Shown here: piece after piece, positions 27,301-37,517 of the stretch | How the letters are laid out: every line of letters begins with the position of its first letter | Numbering within the stretch: position 1 is the stretch's first letter | Source: Ruminococcus sp. | Lineage (GTDB): Bacteria > Bacillota > Clostridia > Oscillospirales > Ruminococcaceae | Length of the DNA: 64,000 nucleotides | Reading direction: 5' to 3' | Assembly: GCA_021199375.1 (NCBI GenBank) | Contig: JAJQIB010000032.1 | Coordinates: 1-64,000, forward strand | Made by a program: the position numbers and the translations under genes | Notes under the pieces: generated by a model | What the model was told of the DNA's origin: nothing | Database searches by the model: none | What the model saw: only the letters and a program-made list of their open reading frames with translations

Positions 27301-28299
27301 ATGGCTTTATTTGAATCATATGAAAGAAGAGAAAAGCAGATTCTCGCTGTTTTAGCAAATTACGATATCAAGACAATTGAAGAATGTGCTGACATCTGCA
27401 AGGCTAAGGGTCTTGACATATACAAGCTCGTAGAGGGCATTCAGCCTATCTGCTTTGAAAACGCTAAGTGGGCTTATACTGTTGGCTGCGCTATTGCTAT
27501 CAAGAAGGGCTGCACAAGAGCTGCTGACGCTGCTGCTGCAATCGGTGAAGGACTTCAGGCATTCTGCATTCCCGGATCTGTTGCAGATCAGAGAAAGGTA
27601 GGTTTAGGTCACGGTAATCTTGGCAAGATGCTTCTTGAAGAGGACACCGAGTGCTTTGCATTCCTAGCAGGTCACGAGTCGTTTGCTGCTGCTGAGGGTG
27701 CAATCGGTATTGCTGAGAAGGCTAACAAGGTTAGACAGAAGCCCCTAAGAGTTATTCTTAACGGTCTTGGAAAGGATGCCGCTCAGGTTATTGCTAGAAT
27801 CAATGGCTTTACATATGTTGAGACCGAGATGGACTACTACACAGGCGAGGTTAAGGAGGTATTCCGCAAGGCTTATTCCGATGGACTTCGTGCAAAGGTA
27901 AACTGCTACGGTGCTAACGATGTTACTGAGGGCGTTGCTATCATGTGGAAGGAAAATGTTGATGTTTCAATCACAGGTAACTCAACCAACCCGACAAGAT
28001 TCCAGCATCCTGTTGCAGGTACATATAAGAAGGAGCGCCTTGACGCTGGCAAGAAGTATTTCTCTGTTGCTTCAGGTGGTGGTACAGGACGTACACTTCA
28101 TCCTGATAACATGGCAGCTGGTCCTGCTTCCTATGGTATGACTGATACAATGGGAAGAATGCACAGTGATGCACAGTTCGCAGGCTCATCCTCAGTTCCC
28201 GCTCACGTTGAGATGATGGGACTCATCGGAATGGGCAACAACCCGATGGTTGGCGCAACGGTTGCTTGTGCAGTTGCAGTTGAAGAGGCTATGAAGTAA
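27301..28299 (+). CDS. GGGtGRT family protein
   Basis: Contains the eponymous motif ASGGGTGRTLHPDNMAAGPASYGMTDTMGRMHSDAQFAGSSSVPAHVEM. Confidence 0.88.
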   Translation: MALFESYERREKQILAVLANYDIKTIEECADICKAKGLDIYKLVEGIQPICFENAKWAYTVGCAIAIKKGCTRAADAAAAIGEGLQAFCIPGSVADQRKVGLGHGNLGKMLLEEDTECFAFLAGHESFAAAEGAIGIAEKANKVRQKPLRVILNGLGKDAAQVIARINGFTYVETEMDYYTGEVKEVFRKAYSDGLRAKVNCYGANDVTEGVAIMWKENVDVSITGNSTNPTRFQHPVAGTYKKERLDAGKKYFSVASGGGTGRTLHPDNMAAGPASYGMTDTMGRMHSDAQFAGSSSVPAHVEMMGLIGMGNNPMVGATVACAVAVEEAMK

Positions 28300-28321
28300 T
28301 ACAATTTCTCAAGCATAATTT

Positions 28322-28358
28322 AAACCCCTTTTGCAAAACGCAAGAGGGGTTTGTTTTG
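28322..28358 (+). terminator. Rho-independent terminator
   Basis: AAACCCCTTTTGCAAAACGCAAGAGGGGTTTGTTTTG. Confidence 0.85.
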
Positions 28359-28433
28359 TATAAAGGCAGCACTGTACAATAAACGCAGGTGCTGCCTATA
28401 GAAATTTGGTTTAATAGCAAAATATCCTTGGTT

Positions 28434-29054
28434 TTAGAATTTACCCTTAATCACAGGTGAAAGCGGTTTATACAAAAGCACCGTCACCAATGCGCACAGC
28501 ACACCTTTTATAAATGTAAAGGGCAGATTAAATATACAAAGTGCAGCAAAAATGCTGTCAACACTCGGCATAAGCTCTTGGTACATTCCCAAAATTGCAG
28601 CTTCACCGCCGAAAGCCTTGAAGTATATCGGGTAAACAATGAAGTAGTTAAGCGGAAGGCTTATAATTGTGAACACAAGTGTTCCAACAATGCAAGCTAT
28701 CATTGCACCCTTTTTTGTTCTATTCCTCTTGTAGATGATTGCAGCAGTAAGTACAAAGGTTACACTTGTTACGAAATCGAAGATATCTCCAATTCCCATT
28801 GTCGTACCCATTCCCTTAATAACAAGATGTATTACATTCTTGATAAGGCACACGGTAGCTCCCGCCGCAGGTCCTAATGAAAATCCCGTCAAAAGCGAAA
28901 TTACATTTGAAAGATCCAGCTTTATAAAGCTAGGCATGAGCGGTACAGGAAAATCAAGATAATATATCACCGTAGCGAGCGCACTCATCACGGCTATCAC
29001 CGCCATATTTCTTGTTGTGAAAAGCTTCTTTTTTGCTATTACAGCATCAGTCAT
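28434..29054 (-). CDS. ECF transporter S component, riboflavin (RibU-like)
   Basis: KLDLSNVISLLTGFSLGPAAGATVCLIKNVIHLVIKGMGTTMGIGDIFDF; preceded by an FMN riboswitch. Confidence 0.92.
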   Translation of the reverse strand: MTDAVIAKKKLFTTRNMAVIAVMSALATVIYYLDFPVPLMPSFIKLDLSNVISLLTGFSLGPAAGATVCLIKNVIHLVIKGMGTTMGIGDIFDFVTSVTFVLTAAIIYKRNRTKKGAMIACIVGTLVFTIISLPLNYFIVYPIYFKAFGGEAAILGMYQELMPSVDSIFAALCIFNLPFTFIKGVLCALVTVLLYKPLSPVIKGKF

Positions 29055-29210
29055 AAATATTCCTCCTTCTAGAAACTAGATATTCAGAGACCAGAGACTA
29101 GATTTCAGCGCAGCTTAACGGTTAATCAGAGACTTTTAATAATAGTTTAAACTACTACCTCTAGTCTACAGCCGCTAGTCTCTAGCTTCTAGCAGCAGAA
29201 AAATAACGCA

Positions 29211-29236
29211 AAAACGCCCCGAAAAAAATCGGGGCG
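29211..29236 (-). terminator. terminator of the FMN riboswitch expression platform
   Basis: CGCCCCGATTTTTTTCGGGGCGTTTTTGCG on the minus strand, between aptamer and RibU gene. Confidence 0.85.
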
Positions 29237-29260
29237 ACTGAAATTTTGCAAAATCAATCT

Positions 29261-29386
29261 GTTGCTTCTTCCATCCGGACTATACCGTCGGTATCGGAAT
29301 TTCACCGATTCGGCAGATCTTGCGCTTTTGAAAGATCTGTTAGCGGACTTTAACCGCCGGTGTGGAATTTCACCACCCCTTGAAAC
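29261..29386 (-). promoter_or_regulatory. FMN riboswitch (RFN element)
   Basis: Minus strand: GGGGTGGTGAAATTCCACACCGGCGGTTAAAGTCCGC...GGTGAAATTCCGATACCGACGGTATAGTCCGGATGGAAGAAG. Confidence 0.96.
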
Positions 29387-29430
29387 AAATATTGTATTAA
29401 ACCAAATTTTCTAGCTATGTAATTGTGAGC

Positions 29431-30039
29431 TTAAAACTCAAACTCTAAATATGCTCCGCACAGTGGGCAGCTTGCAGATCCAGCCTTAACCTGGTCTGCT
29501 GTCAGCGGAAATGTTCTGCCACATACGGGACAAGGGCACTCATAAGATACGTCATCCGGTGCTGTGGATTCGGGCATCTCATGCTCTCCCTTCATGAATT
29601 CGTTGTTGCTCGGGATCTGATTTTCTATAATCACGCCAGCATCCTGATTTTGAGCCGTAAAGGGCTCGTCATTGGTCGGTGCCTTATCCGCATCAATCTC
29701 CTGCTCAGCAGCATATTGCTCCTCTAGCTCGTTAGAAATTCTGTCGAGCTCTTTGAGCTCATCCTCGCTCATCACCTCGTCATCAGCGAAGGGATCTTCA
29801 TCAAATTCCTGAGCTTTAACATCGTCGCAATCATCGCAACAATCACACTCGAAATCCTCGCCCTCGTCGATGCACTCACAGATGGTGTCAATAATCTCAG
29901 CATTAATCTCAATCTCTTCTGCCATTTCCTCTAAAAGCTCAGCCATTGCATTAAGCACCTGACCTTCAGGAGTGGAATCATCGATTTTTAATCCTGCCAT
30001 AAGACCCTTGATGTAGCCTACCTTTTTAGAAAGATCCAT
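29431..30039 (-). CDS. CD1247-type N-terminal domain protein with C-terminal zinc ribbon
   Basis: MDLSKKVGYIKGLMAGLKIDDSTPEGQVLNAMAELLEEMAEEI; CPCPVCGRTFPL...ASCPLCGAYLEFEF. Confidence 0.75.
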   Translation of the reverse strand: MDLSKKVGYIKGLMAGLKIDDSTPEGQVLNAMAELLEEMAEEIEINAEIIDTICECIDEGEDFECDCCDDCDDVKAQEFDEDPFADDEVMSEDELKELDRISNELEEQYAAEQEIDADKAPTNDEPFTAQNQDAGVIIENQIPSNNEFMKGEHEMPESTAPDDVSYECPCPVCGRTFPLTADQVKAGSASCPLCGAYLEFEF

Positions 30040-30060
30040 TTAAACCTCTCCTTTCGTGTG

Positions 30061-30618
30061 TTAAGCACGCTCCATGTACTCACAGGTTCTTGTGTCAATT
30101 CTGATCTTGTCGCCGGTGTTGATGAAAAGCGGAACCTTTATTTCTGCTCCGGTTTCAACGGTTGCAGGCTTAGTAGCATTAGTAGCTGTATCTCCCTTAA
30201 CACCGGGCTCGGTGTCTGTAACCTCAAGGTCAACAAAGAAAGGAGGCTCTACTCCGAAAACCTTGCCTTTGTAGGACAAAATCTTGCAAACCATGTTTTC
30301 CTTAACAAACTTGAAGTTATCGGAAAGCTCATCTGCATTTACAGGTACCATATCATATGTTTCAGGATCCATAAAATAGTACAGGTCGCCATCATTATAG
30401 CTGTACTCCATGTCCTTTCTCTCAACAAAAGCGGTCGGGAACTTTGCGGTAGGATTGTATGTCTTTTCAACTACAGATCCCGTAATAACGTTTTTTACCT
30501 TCGTTCTTACGAAAGCTGCACCCTTTCCGGGCTTAACGTGCTGAAACTCGATAACCTGCATTACGTTACCGTCCTCTTCAAAAGTCATGCCATTTCTGAA
30601 ATCTCCGGCTGTTACCAT
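30061..30618 (-). CDS. efp: elongation factor P
   Basis: [60 protein letters not shown]. Confidence 0.98.
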   Translation of the reverse strand: MVTAGDFRNGMTFEEDGNVMQVIEFQHVKPGKGAAFVRTKVKNVITGSVVEKTYNPTAKFPTAFVERKDMEYSYNDGDLYYFMDPETYDMVPVNADELSDNFKFVKENMVCKILSYKGKVFGVEPPFFVDLEVTDTEPGVKGDTATNATKPATVETGAEIKVPLFINTGDKIRIDTRTCEYMERA

Positions 30619-30739
30619 TATTTTATACCTCCATAATTAATCATTATTACAAACTGTCACACAGTCTCTTTCTATTATATCTCATTTTGCGAAGTTTTGC
30701 AAGTGCTTTTTTATCTTTTTTCGTGAGTTAATACTTTGT

Positions 30740-31810
30740 TTACAAGATAATAAGCTGTTTAGGTGCCTGGGTCATGTTTTCGCATCCGTCATCTCGAATA
30801 ACCACAAAGTCCTCAATACGAACTCCGAATTCACCTTCGAGGTAAATTCCGGGCTCAACGGTTACAATCATAGAATCCTCAAGAACATTGTCGCATGTAG
30901 GTGATGCAGTAGGCGCCTCATGAATCTCCATTCCTACACCATGTCCCAGCGAATGACCAAAGCTATCGCCATAGCCATTTGCCGCAATTACATCACGAGC
31001 AATTCTATCAAGCTCGCTTCCCGTAATACCTGCTCTAGCCGCTTCAAGCGCCCTTGTCTGTGCCTCAAGTACAATCGAGTAAACCTCACGCATCTTATCA
31101 CTCGGCTCACCCACACAAACGGTGCGTGTCATGTCGCTATGCCAGCCATCCACTACAGCACCAAAGTCCATAAGCACAAACTCACCGCTCTTAACCGTCC
31201 TATCGCTCGGAACACCGTGTGGAAGGGATGTGTTGCTGCCACTTAGCGCAATGGTATCAAAGGACAGCGCCTCCGCTCCGTGACTTAGCATAAAAAAGTC
31301 AAGCTCAAGCGCAATTTCACGCTCAGAAACTCCCTCATGAATGTACTCAAGCATATGCTCAAAGCCCTGCTCTGCTATTCGCTGAGCTGCAATGATTTTT
31401 TCTATCTGCTCCGGCGTTTTAATCACTCTTATCTCGCCGATAAGCTCGCTTAAGCAGTCGCTGTCGTCTATATTTAAGTCCACTTTTTTGGACAGTTGTC
31501 TGCATTCAGAAAGTGTCATGCTTGAGGCTTCTACCGATATAGTTTTTACTGCATGACGCAAGCAAAGCTCGTTAATCTGAGCATACAGCTTGCCACTCTG
31601 CTGTAAAATCACCTCACAATCAGTAACAACCGCCCTTGCCTTTTCTATGTACCTAAAGTCAATGATCAGATATGCTTTATCGGGAAAAACCAAAAGCGTT
31701 CCTGCACTTGACTTCATTTTTGTAAAGTAGCGGCGATTTATATCTGAGGTAATAAGAGCACACTCGATTTTTCCTGCTATAGTCTGCTGTAAAAGCTCAA
31801 TTGAGGTCAT
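30740..31810 (-). CDS. M24 family Xaa-Pro peptidase
   Basis: VLMDFGAVVDGWHSDMTRTVCVG; FGHSLGHGVGMEIHEAP; EDSMIVTVEPGIYL. Confidence 0.96.
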   Translation of the reverse strand: MTSIELLQQTIAGKIECALITSDINRRYFTKMKSSAGTLLVFPDKAYLIIDFRYIEKARAVVTDCEVILQQSGKLYAQINELCLRHAVKTISVEASSMTLSECRQLSKKVDLNIDDSDCLSELIGEIRVIKTPEQIEKIIAAQRIAEQGFEHMLEYIHEGVSEREIALELDFFMLSHGAEALSFDTIALSGSNTSLPHGVPSDRTVKSGEFVLMDFGAVVDGWHSDMTRTVCVGEPSDKMREVYSIVLEAQTRALEAARAGITGSELDRIARDVIAANGYGDSFGHSLGHGVGMEIHEAPTASPTCDNVLEDSMIVTVEPGIYLEGEFGVRIEDFVVIRDDGCENMTQAPKQLIIL

Positions 31811-32256
31811 TTACAATCACTTCCATCCAAAATAGCCTTTAGCGCATCAAGTCCAAGCAGGTATGAATTCTTGCCAAAGCCTGCAATCTGTCCCGCACAC
31901 ACAGGAGCTATAACCGACTTGTGTCTAAACTCATCCCTTGCATGTATGTTTGACATATGCACCTCAACAACAGGGATTTTTATTGCGGCAATTGCGTCAC
32001 GAATAGCATAGCTATAGTGGGTATACGCTCCGGCATTGATCACTACTCCGGCACAATCAAGACGTGCGACATGAAGCTTATCTATAATCTTGCCCTCACC
32101 GTTCGACTGAAAAATCTCGCAGTCAAATCCAAGCGCCTTAGCCTTTTTTATAATCTCGGCATTCACCGAATCAAAGCTATCCTTGCCATAGTAGCCCGGC
32201 TCACGCTCGCCAAGCAAATTAAGATTTGGTCCATGTATAACAAGTATTTTACTCAT
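31807..32256 (-). CDS. aroQ: type II 3-dehydroquinate dehydratase
   Basis: ILVIHGPNLNLLGEREPGYYG; FQSNGEGKIIDKLH; GVVINAGAYTHYSYAIRDAI; EVHMSNIHARDEFR. Confidence 0.97.
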   Translation of the reverse strand: MSKILVIHGPNLNLLGEREPGYYGKDSFDSVNAEIIKKAKALGFDCEIFQSNGEGKIIDKLHVARLDCAGVVINAGAYTHYSYAIRDAIAAIKIPVVEVHMSNIHARDEFRHKSVIAPVCAGQIAGFGKNSYLLGLDALKAILDGSDCK

Positions 32257-32269
32257 AAAATAACTCCTC

Positions 32270-33124
32270 TCATAAAAAGCTACAATACGACTTCTTCATT
32301 CTGAGTGCATCAATGTCCTGTGTTCCCGCACTTTCACAAATAAAGGTCGGTGAAAGATTTTTCTTTGCCACAAGCTCCATAAGCGGCTCGTAGTCAGGTC
32401 CATACCCCTGATTGTCGTCAAATGTCAGGTGCTTTTTCTCACCGCCTGGAATAGTAAACATTATCTTTGAAAAATGGCTATGAAAGCACCTTAATCTGTC
32501 ACCTCCGAGTGCATTTTCCACCTCGTCAAGCATACGCTCATAGTCAGATTTATCCTTTATGCTTCCGAAGTCTCTGGCATTTAGATGACCAAAGTCTATG
32601 CACGGAATAAAGCTGTCATCAAGCTTGCAAAGCTCAAGCACCTCGGTTAGGTTGCCAAGCTGATTTACCTTACCCATAGTTTCAGGACAAAAATGTATAT
32701 CCTCAAACCCCTGCTCAATAGCCTGTCTTCTTGCCCGAATAAGTGTATCCTTTGCAAGCTCAAGAGCCTCCTCACGGCTTATTTTAGCACAGCTGCCGCT
32801 GTGTATAATAATTCTATCAGCACCCATTCTCTTTGCCGCATCGCACGACTGGATTATGTAATTAATCGAATTATCACGCTTCTCAGGCTCGATACTTGAA
32901 AGCGAAATAAAATACGGAGCGTGTATCGAGAGGCTAATTCCGTGTTCGCTAGACTTAGTACGCATAGCTGATGCTACCTTATCGCTCACACGCACTCCGC
33001 GTCCGCACTGATACTCATAGTGATCCAGTCCCATTTCGCTTAGGTACCTTGGAGCGTCTATTGTCGATTTATATTTTGCCGAGAATGCTTCACTGTTTCC
33101 CGCAGGTCCAAATTTTGCAGACAT
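32270..33124 (-). CDS. deoxyribonuclease IV-like TIM-barrel endonuclease
   Basis: LSIHAPYFISLSS; RIIIHSGSCAKISREEAL; CIDFGHLNARDFGSI; CFHSHFSKI. Confidence 0.88.
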   Translation of the reverse strand: MSAKFGPAGNSEAFSAKYKSTIDAPRYLSEMGLDHYEYQCGRGVRVSDKVASAMRTKSSEHGISLSIHAPYFISLSSIEPEKRDNSINYIIQSCDAAKRMGADRIIIHSGSCAKISREEALELAKDTLIRARRQAIEQGFEDIHFCPETMGKVNQLGNLTEVLELCKLDDSFIPCIDFGHLNARDFGSIKDKSDYERMLDEVENALGGDRLRCFHSHFSKIMFTIPGGEKKHLTFDDNQGYGPDYEPLMELVAKKNLSPTFICESAGTQDIDALRMKKSYCSFL

Positions 33125-33128
33125 AAGC

Positions 33129-33368
33129 TTAGTCCTCCGTCATATTATTTTTACGCTTAAAGAGCCCCGATTTCTTTGCTGAAGCTGTATCCTCAACAGG
33201 TGTAATGCTTCTGACCTTGTAGGAATTAAGATAAATCGTCTCATCATCCTCTTCAACAACAATCCAGTCGCCTTTAATATCCTTTATAACTGCTTCGTAG
33301 TAATTATCCTCGCATTCTATTTCACAGCTTTTTCCAACTAAATTCGTAATTGCATTATTCATATTCAT
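33129..33368 (-). CDS. small conserved hypothetical protein
   Basis: 79 aa, in the operon between YqeG-like and endonuclease IV-like genes. Confidence 0.7.
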   Translation of the reverse strand: MNMNNAITNLVGKSCEIECEDNYYEAVIKDIKGDWIVVEEDDETIYLNSYKVRSITPVEDTASAKKSGLFKRKNNMTED

Positions 33369-33849
33369 TTCTCCTCATTTTGGGTAGGAATGGCTTTTCA
33401 CACGCACGCTTAAATCTAAAGGGCAAGCTCGTTTCAGGCTCAATCGGAAATACGAAAATTGAACGAATGCCCTTAAGATTAGAGCCTAACACATCTGTAA
33501 AAATCTGATCTCCCACCGTTGCCACATTTTTCTTGTCAAGTCCTAATCTTTTTATTGCACGGGTATACCCAAATGTTAGCGGTTTTTTGCCCTCCGGCAC
33601 AAAGTCAACACCTAGCTGATTAGCAAAGGGCGTGACCCTTGGTGCATGGTTGTTTGAAACTATCATAAGCTTTATTCCAGCCGACCTCATGGTATTAAGC
33701 CAGTCAAGACTTGATTGAGGCGCAATGGGATTGTTGTGTGTGGTAAGGGTGTTATCCAAATCCAAAAGCAAGCCCTTTATATGGTGACGCTTTAAAAACT
33801 CCGGAGTGATTTCACCCACCTTATCAAAAACATATGTCGGTTTAAACAT
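33355..33849 (-). CDS. YqeG family HAD IIIA-type phosphatase
   Basis: HIKGLLLDLDNTLTTHNNPIAP; LMIVSNNHAPRVTPFA; VATVGDQIFTDVLGSN. Confidence 0.93.
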   Translation of the reverse strand: MFKPTYVFDKVGEITPEFLKRHHIKGLLLDLDNTLTTHNNPIAPQSSLDWLNTMRSAGIKLMIVSNNHAPRVTPFANQLGVDFVPEGKKPLTFGYTRAIKRLGLDKKNVATVGDQIFTDVLGSNLKGIRSIFVFPIEPETSLPFRFKRACEKPFLPKMRRNEYE

Positions 33850-33876
33850 ATATAACTCCTAAAATTAAAAAATAAA

Positions 33877-33904
33877 AAGCGGACACAAGAAAATGCCCGC
33901 TTTA
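33877..33904 (-). terminator. terminator downstream of rpsU
   Basis: AAAGCGGGCATTTTCTTGTGTCCGCTTTTTATT on the minus strand. Confidence 0.75.
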
Positions 33905-33913
33905 AACCTAAAA

Positions 33914-34087
33914 TCAATATTTGCGCTTACGAGCAGCTTCGGACTTCTTCTTACGCTTTACCGAAGGCTTTTCGTAGTGTTCTCTTTTACGAACCTCAGC
34001 GATAACGCCATCCTTAGCGCAGGATCTCTTGAAACGCTTGAGAGCGGTATCTAAGCTTTCGTTCTTTCCAACACGAATTTCTGCCAA
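33914..34087 (-). CDS. rpsU: 30S ribosomal protein S21 (TTG start; not in the ORF track)
   Basis: Translation M(TTG)[63 protein letters not shown] upstream. Confidence 0.96.
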   Translation of the reverse strand: MAEIRVGKNESLDTALKRFKRSCAKDGVIAEVRKREHYEKPSVKRKKKSEAARKRKY

Positions 34088-34392
34088 AATTATTCCCTCC
34101 CTTTGCCGCCATTGACAGAGACAGCTATGTAAAATCGGTATTCATAACGGTGATAGTGAAGGGTATTGCCTGTGTTCGTACTAATTCTTAAAGCTATTTT
34201 GTCAGCTAACGCAAACCCAAAATATCCTTTCGATATTAGTTCACTACGGCAATCCTTTTATGCGAGCAGCGAGCGCTCACTCTCTGCCAAATTCAAATAC
34301 CGTTTTATCTATCATAGCTACTCTTATCATTATACTACACTTCTTATCAAATGTCAATAGCTTTTTTGAAATTTTCTAAAATTTTTGCAAAA

Positions 34393-36810
34393 TCACTTTA
34401 CAACAATATTAACCAGCTTGTTGGGTACCACTATTTCCTTGACCACGCTCTTATCACCGATAGCGTCTGACATCTCCTGCTGTGCCTTTACCATTGAAAG
34501 AACCTCATCCTTCGGACAATCCTTCGGAATGCTTAGCCTGCACTTGATCCTGCCGTTCACCTGACAAACGATCTCAACTGTAGCGTCTATACAAAGTGCT
34601 TCGTCCCAGGTTACCCACTCCTGCTCATCGAGTACGCCATCGCAGCCTATAAGCTGATACATCTCTTCAGCTATATGCGGTGCGAATGGATATAGAATTA
34701 TCAGATAGTCACGCAGCTCACGCTTGTTGATTCTGCCAACTGAATAGATATCATTTAGCAGTGTCATCATTGCGGCAATCGCAGTGTTAAACTTCATGCT
34801 TTCAATATCCTCAGATACCTTCTTTATCGTTTTGTGCATTGAGCTCTTTAGCTCCTCACTGTACTCGTCACCGTCAACAAGCTTATCCTGTAATGCCCAA
34901 ACTCTGTCGATAAAGCGCTTGCAGCCCTTAACACTGCTGTCGCTCCACGGTGCAGCCTTTTCATAGTCACCCATGAACAGTACATACAGTCTTAGCACAT
35001 CTGCTCCATAAACCTTTACAACGTCGTTAGGATCTACAACATTTCCTCTCGACTTAGACATCTTCTCGCCGTCAGGTCCTAGGATAAGTCCCTGAGCCGT
35101 TCTCTTTGCATATGGCTCAGAGGTCGGCACTAAGCCAAGATCGTATAGGAATTTATGCCAGAAGCGTGAATAAATCATATGGCGAGTAACATGCTCCATG
35201 CCACCATTATACCAATCTACCGGCATCCAGTATTCAAGAGCTTCTTTTGATGCAAATTCTTCATTGTTGTGCGGATCGCAGTAGCGCAGAAAATACCATG
35301 AAGATCCCGCCCACTGAGGCATCGTATCGGTTTCACGCTTAGCATCGCCACCACACTTAGGACACTTACAGTTTACAAACGAATCAATCTTAGCAAGCGG
35401 ACTCTCTCCGTTTTGACCCGGCTCAAAATTCTCAACCGGCGGAAGCTTTAATGGAAGCTCGTCATACGGCACTGCAACCATTCCACAATTAGGACAATGC
35501 ACAATCGGAATAGGCTCGCCCCAATATCTTTGGCGGTTAAAAGCCCAATCCTTCATCTTATACTGAACGCCCTTTTCTCCACAGCCGAGTCTATCAAGAA
35601 TCTCAAGCATTTTTTCAATTGCGTCCTTTTTCTTTGTAATGCCGTTTAGCTCACCTGAATTTACCATCTCGCCATCGCCTGTGTAAGCCTCCTTCGAGAT
35701 GTCGCCACCCTTAATTACTTCGATTATATCAATGCCAAACTTCTTTGCAAACTCGTAGTCACGAGTGTCGTGTGCAGGCACCGCCATTATTGCTCCCGTG
35801 CCGTATCCCATCATTACATAATCAGAAATGTATATCGGAATTTCCTTGTTCGTAATAGGATTTATTGCTGTAAGTCCGTCGATTTTAACTCCAGTCTTAT
35901 CCTTTACAAGCTGTGTTCTTTCAAACTCGCTCTTTTTAGCACACTCAGCCTTGTAGTCGTCAAGGTCGGATATATTTTTAATACTGTCACGGTACTTGTC
36001 GATTATTGGATGCTCTGGAGCTATAACCATAAATGTAACGCCATAAAGCGTATCAGGACGTGTAGTGTAAATTCTAAGACTTTCGTCATACTCCTTAATT
36101 TTGAAGTTTACAAATGCTCCCGTTGACTTGCCAATCCAGTTTTGCTGCTGCAACTTAACTGTCGGAAGATAATTAACCTCCTCAAGCCCTTCAAGCAGCT
36201 TATCGGCATACTCGGTTATGCGCAGATACCAAACCTCTTTTGTCTTTTGAACAATGTCTGTATGACATACGTCACACTTGCCACCCTGTGAATCCTCATT
36301 TGAAAGTACAACCTTACAGCTTGGGCAATAGTTTACAAGCGTTTTATCTCTAAATACAAGTCCGTTTTCAAACATCTTGAGGAAAATCCACTGTGTCCAC
36401 TTATAGTAATCCTCATCTGTAGTGTCAATTACCCTTGACCAATCGAATGAAAAGCCTACCTTCTTTAGCTGACCAGTAAACTTAACTATGTTATCGTCCG
36501 TTACCTTTCTTGGGTGAACGCCCGTCTTTATTGCCGTATTTTCTGTGGGAAGTCCGTATGCGTCAAAGCCTATCGGAAAAAGCACATTGTATCCCTGCAT
36601 ACGTCTTTTGCGGCTTACTACCTCAAGTCCTGAGTATGCCTTTATGTGACCTACATGCATACCATGTCCCGATGGATACGGGAACTCAACTAACGAGTAG
36701 AACTTCTTCTTTGTGTGGTCATCACTCGCCTTAAAGGTTTCGTGTTCCTCCCAATACCTTTGCCACTTTTGCTCAACAGCGGCGAAATCGTAATTTTTCA
36801 TTTCTATCAT
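34393..36810 (-). CDS. leuS: leucyl-tRNA synthetase
   Basis: EFPYPSGHGMHVGHIKAY; VDWYNGGMEHVTRHMIYSRFWHKFLYD; EKMSKSRGNVVDPNDVV. Confidence 0.98.
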   Translation of the reverse strand: MIEMKNYDFAAVEQKWQRYWEEHETFKASDDHTKKKFYSLVEFPYPSGHGMHVGHIKAYSGLEVVSRKRRMQGYNVLFPIGFDAYGLPTENTAIKTGVHPRKVTDDNIVKFTGQLKKVGFSFDWSRVIDTTDEDYYKWTQWIFLKMFENGLVFRDKTLVNYCPSCKVVLSNEDSQGGKCDVCHTDIVQKTKEVWYLRITEYADKLLEGLEEVNYLPTVKLQQQNWIGKSTGAFVNFKIKEYDESLRIYTTRPDTLYGVTFMVIAPEHPIIDKYRDSIKNISDLDDYKAECAKKSEFERTQLVKDKTGVKIDGLTAINPITNKEIPIYISDYVMMGYGTGAIMAVPAHDTRDYEFAKKFGIDIIEVIKGGDISKEAYTGDGEMVNSGELNGITKKKDAIEKMLEILDRLGCGEKGVQYKMKDWAFNRQRYWGEPIPIVHCPNCGMVAVPYDELPLKLPPVENFEPGQNGESPLAKIDSFVNCKCPKCGGDAKRETDTMPQWAGSSWYFLRYCDPHNNEEFASKEALEYWMPVDWYNGGMEHVTRHMIYSRFWHKFLYDLGLVPTSEPYAKRTAQGLILGPDGEKMSKSRGNVVDPNDVVKVYGADVLRLYVLFMGDYEKAAPWSDSSVKGCKRFIDRVWALQDKLVDGDEYSEELKSSMHKTIKKVSEDIESMKFNTAIAAMMTLLNDIYSVGRINKRELRDYLIILYPFAPHIAEEMYQLIGCDGVLDEQEWVTWDEALCIDATVEIVCQVNGRIKCRLSIPKDCPKDEVLSMVKAQQEMSDAIGDKSVVKEIVVPNKLVNIVVK

Positions 36811-37148
36811 TCCTTTGTGTTATTATTTTCAAAACATGATTTTATGTCCTTGTTTAAAATAAGCATCACGGCACAAACGACATCCACAATCCCTTCTGCA
36901 AGGTAAAACCAGTGATGCCCGCTTATGTTGGTCTTTACATTTACCAAGAAAACCAACACCAATACTGCAGCTGTGATGTAATTTAAAAACGGTCTTTGAG
37001 AATAAAGTGCATACGCTAAAGCAATATTTACAACCAGCCATACAAGGTTTGAAATTCCAAATCCGAGCAACAGGTTTACAATGCTCTTTATTATCATGTA
37101 TATGCCAATTATTGCACAATACCTCTTGCCCTTAACAGTATCTCCCAT
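36807..37148 (-). CDS. hypothetical membrane protein
   Basis: 113 aa, hydrophobic segments, operonic position between rsfS and leuS. Confidence 0.6.
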   Translation of the reverse strand: MGDTVKGKRYCAIIGIYMIIKSIVNLLLGFGISNLVWLVVNIALAYALYSQRPFLNYITAAVLVLVFLVNVKTNISGHHWFYLAEGIVDVVCAVMLILNKDIKSCFENNNTKE

Positions 37149-37151
37149 AGC

Positions 37152-37517
37152 TTAATCCTCCAGATACAAGCTAGAATCGATAAACTCTCCGTCGTTCCAG
37201 AGCTTTTCAAGGTTATAAAACTCACGAGTTTCCTTATAGAATACGTGAACCACCACATCACCATAGTCAAGAATTATCCATGTAGCTGATGAGTAGCCCT
37301 CTACTCTCTTTGGTTCAACGCCCTGCTGCTTTAACAAAAACTCCGCTTCGTCAGCAAGTGCTTTTGTGTGTGTATTTGACATTCCGTTGCATATAACAAA
37401 ATAGTCTGCAACAATTGTCAAATCTCTTATCTTTATAATCTGAATATCTTCGGCACGCTTAGAATCAAGTGCCTTCACCAGTGTCTTTAGCATCTGCTCC
37501 TGTGAAATATTACTCAT
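37152..37517 (-). CDS. rsfS: ribosome silencing factor RsfS
   Basis: DIQIIKIRDLTIVADYFVICNGMSNTHTKALADEAE; ATWIILDYGDVVVHVFYKETREFYNLEKLW. Confidence 0.97.
   Translation of the reverse strand: MSNISQEQMLKTLVKALDSKRAEDIQIIKIRDLTIVADYFVICNGMSNTHTKALADEAEFLLKQQGVEPKRVEGYSSATWIILDYGDVVVHVFYKETREFYNLEKLWNDGEFIDSSLYLED

Noticed and set aside
30058-30636. 192-aa plus-strand ORF
   Set aside because: Antisense to efp; no recognisable domain.
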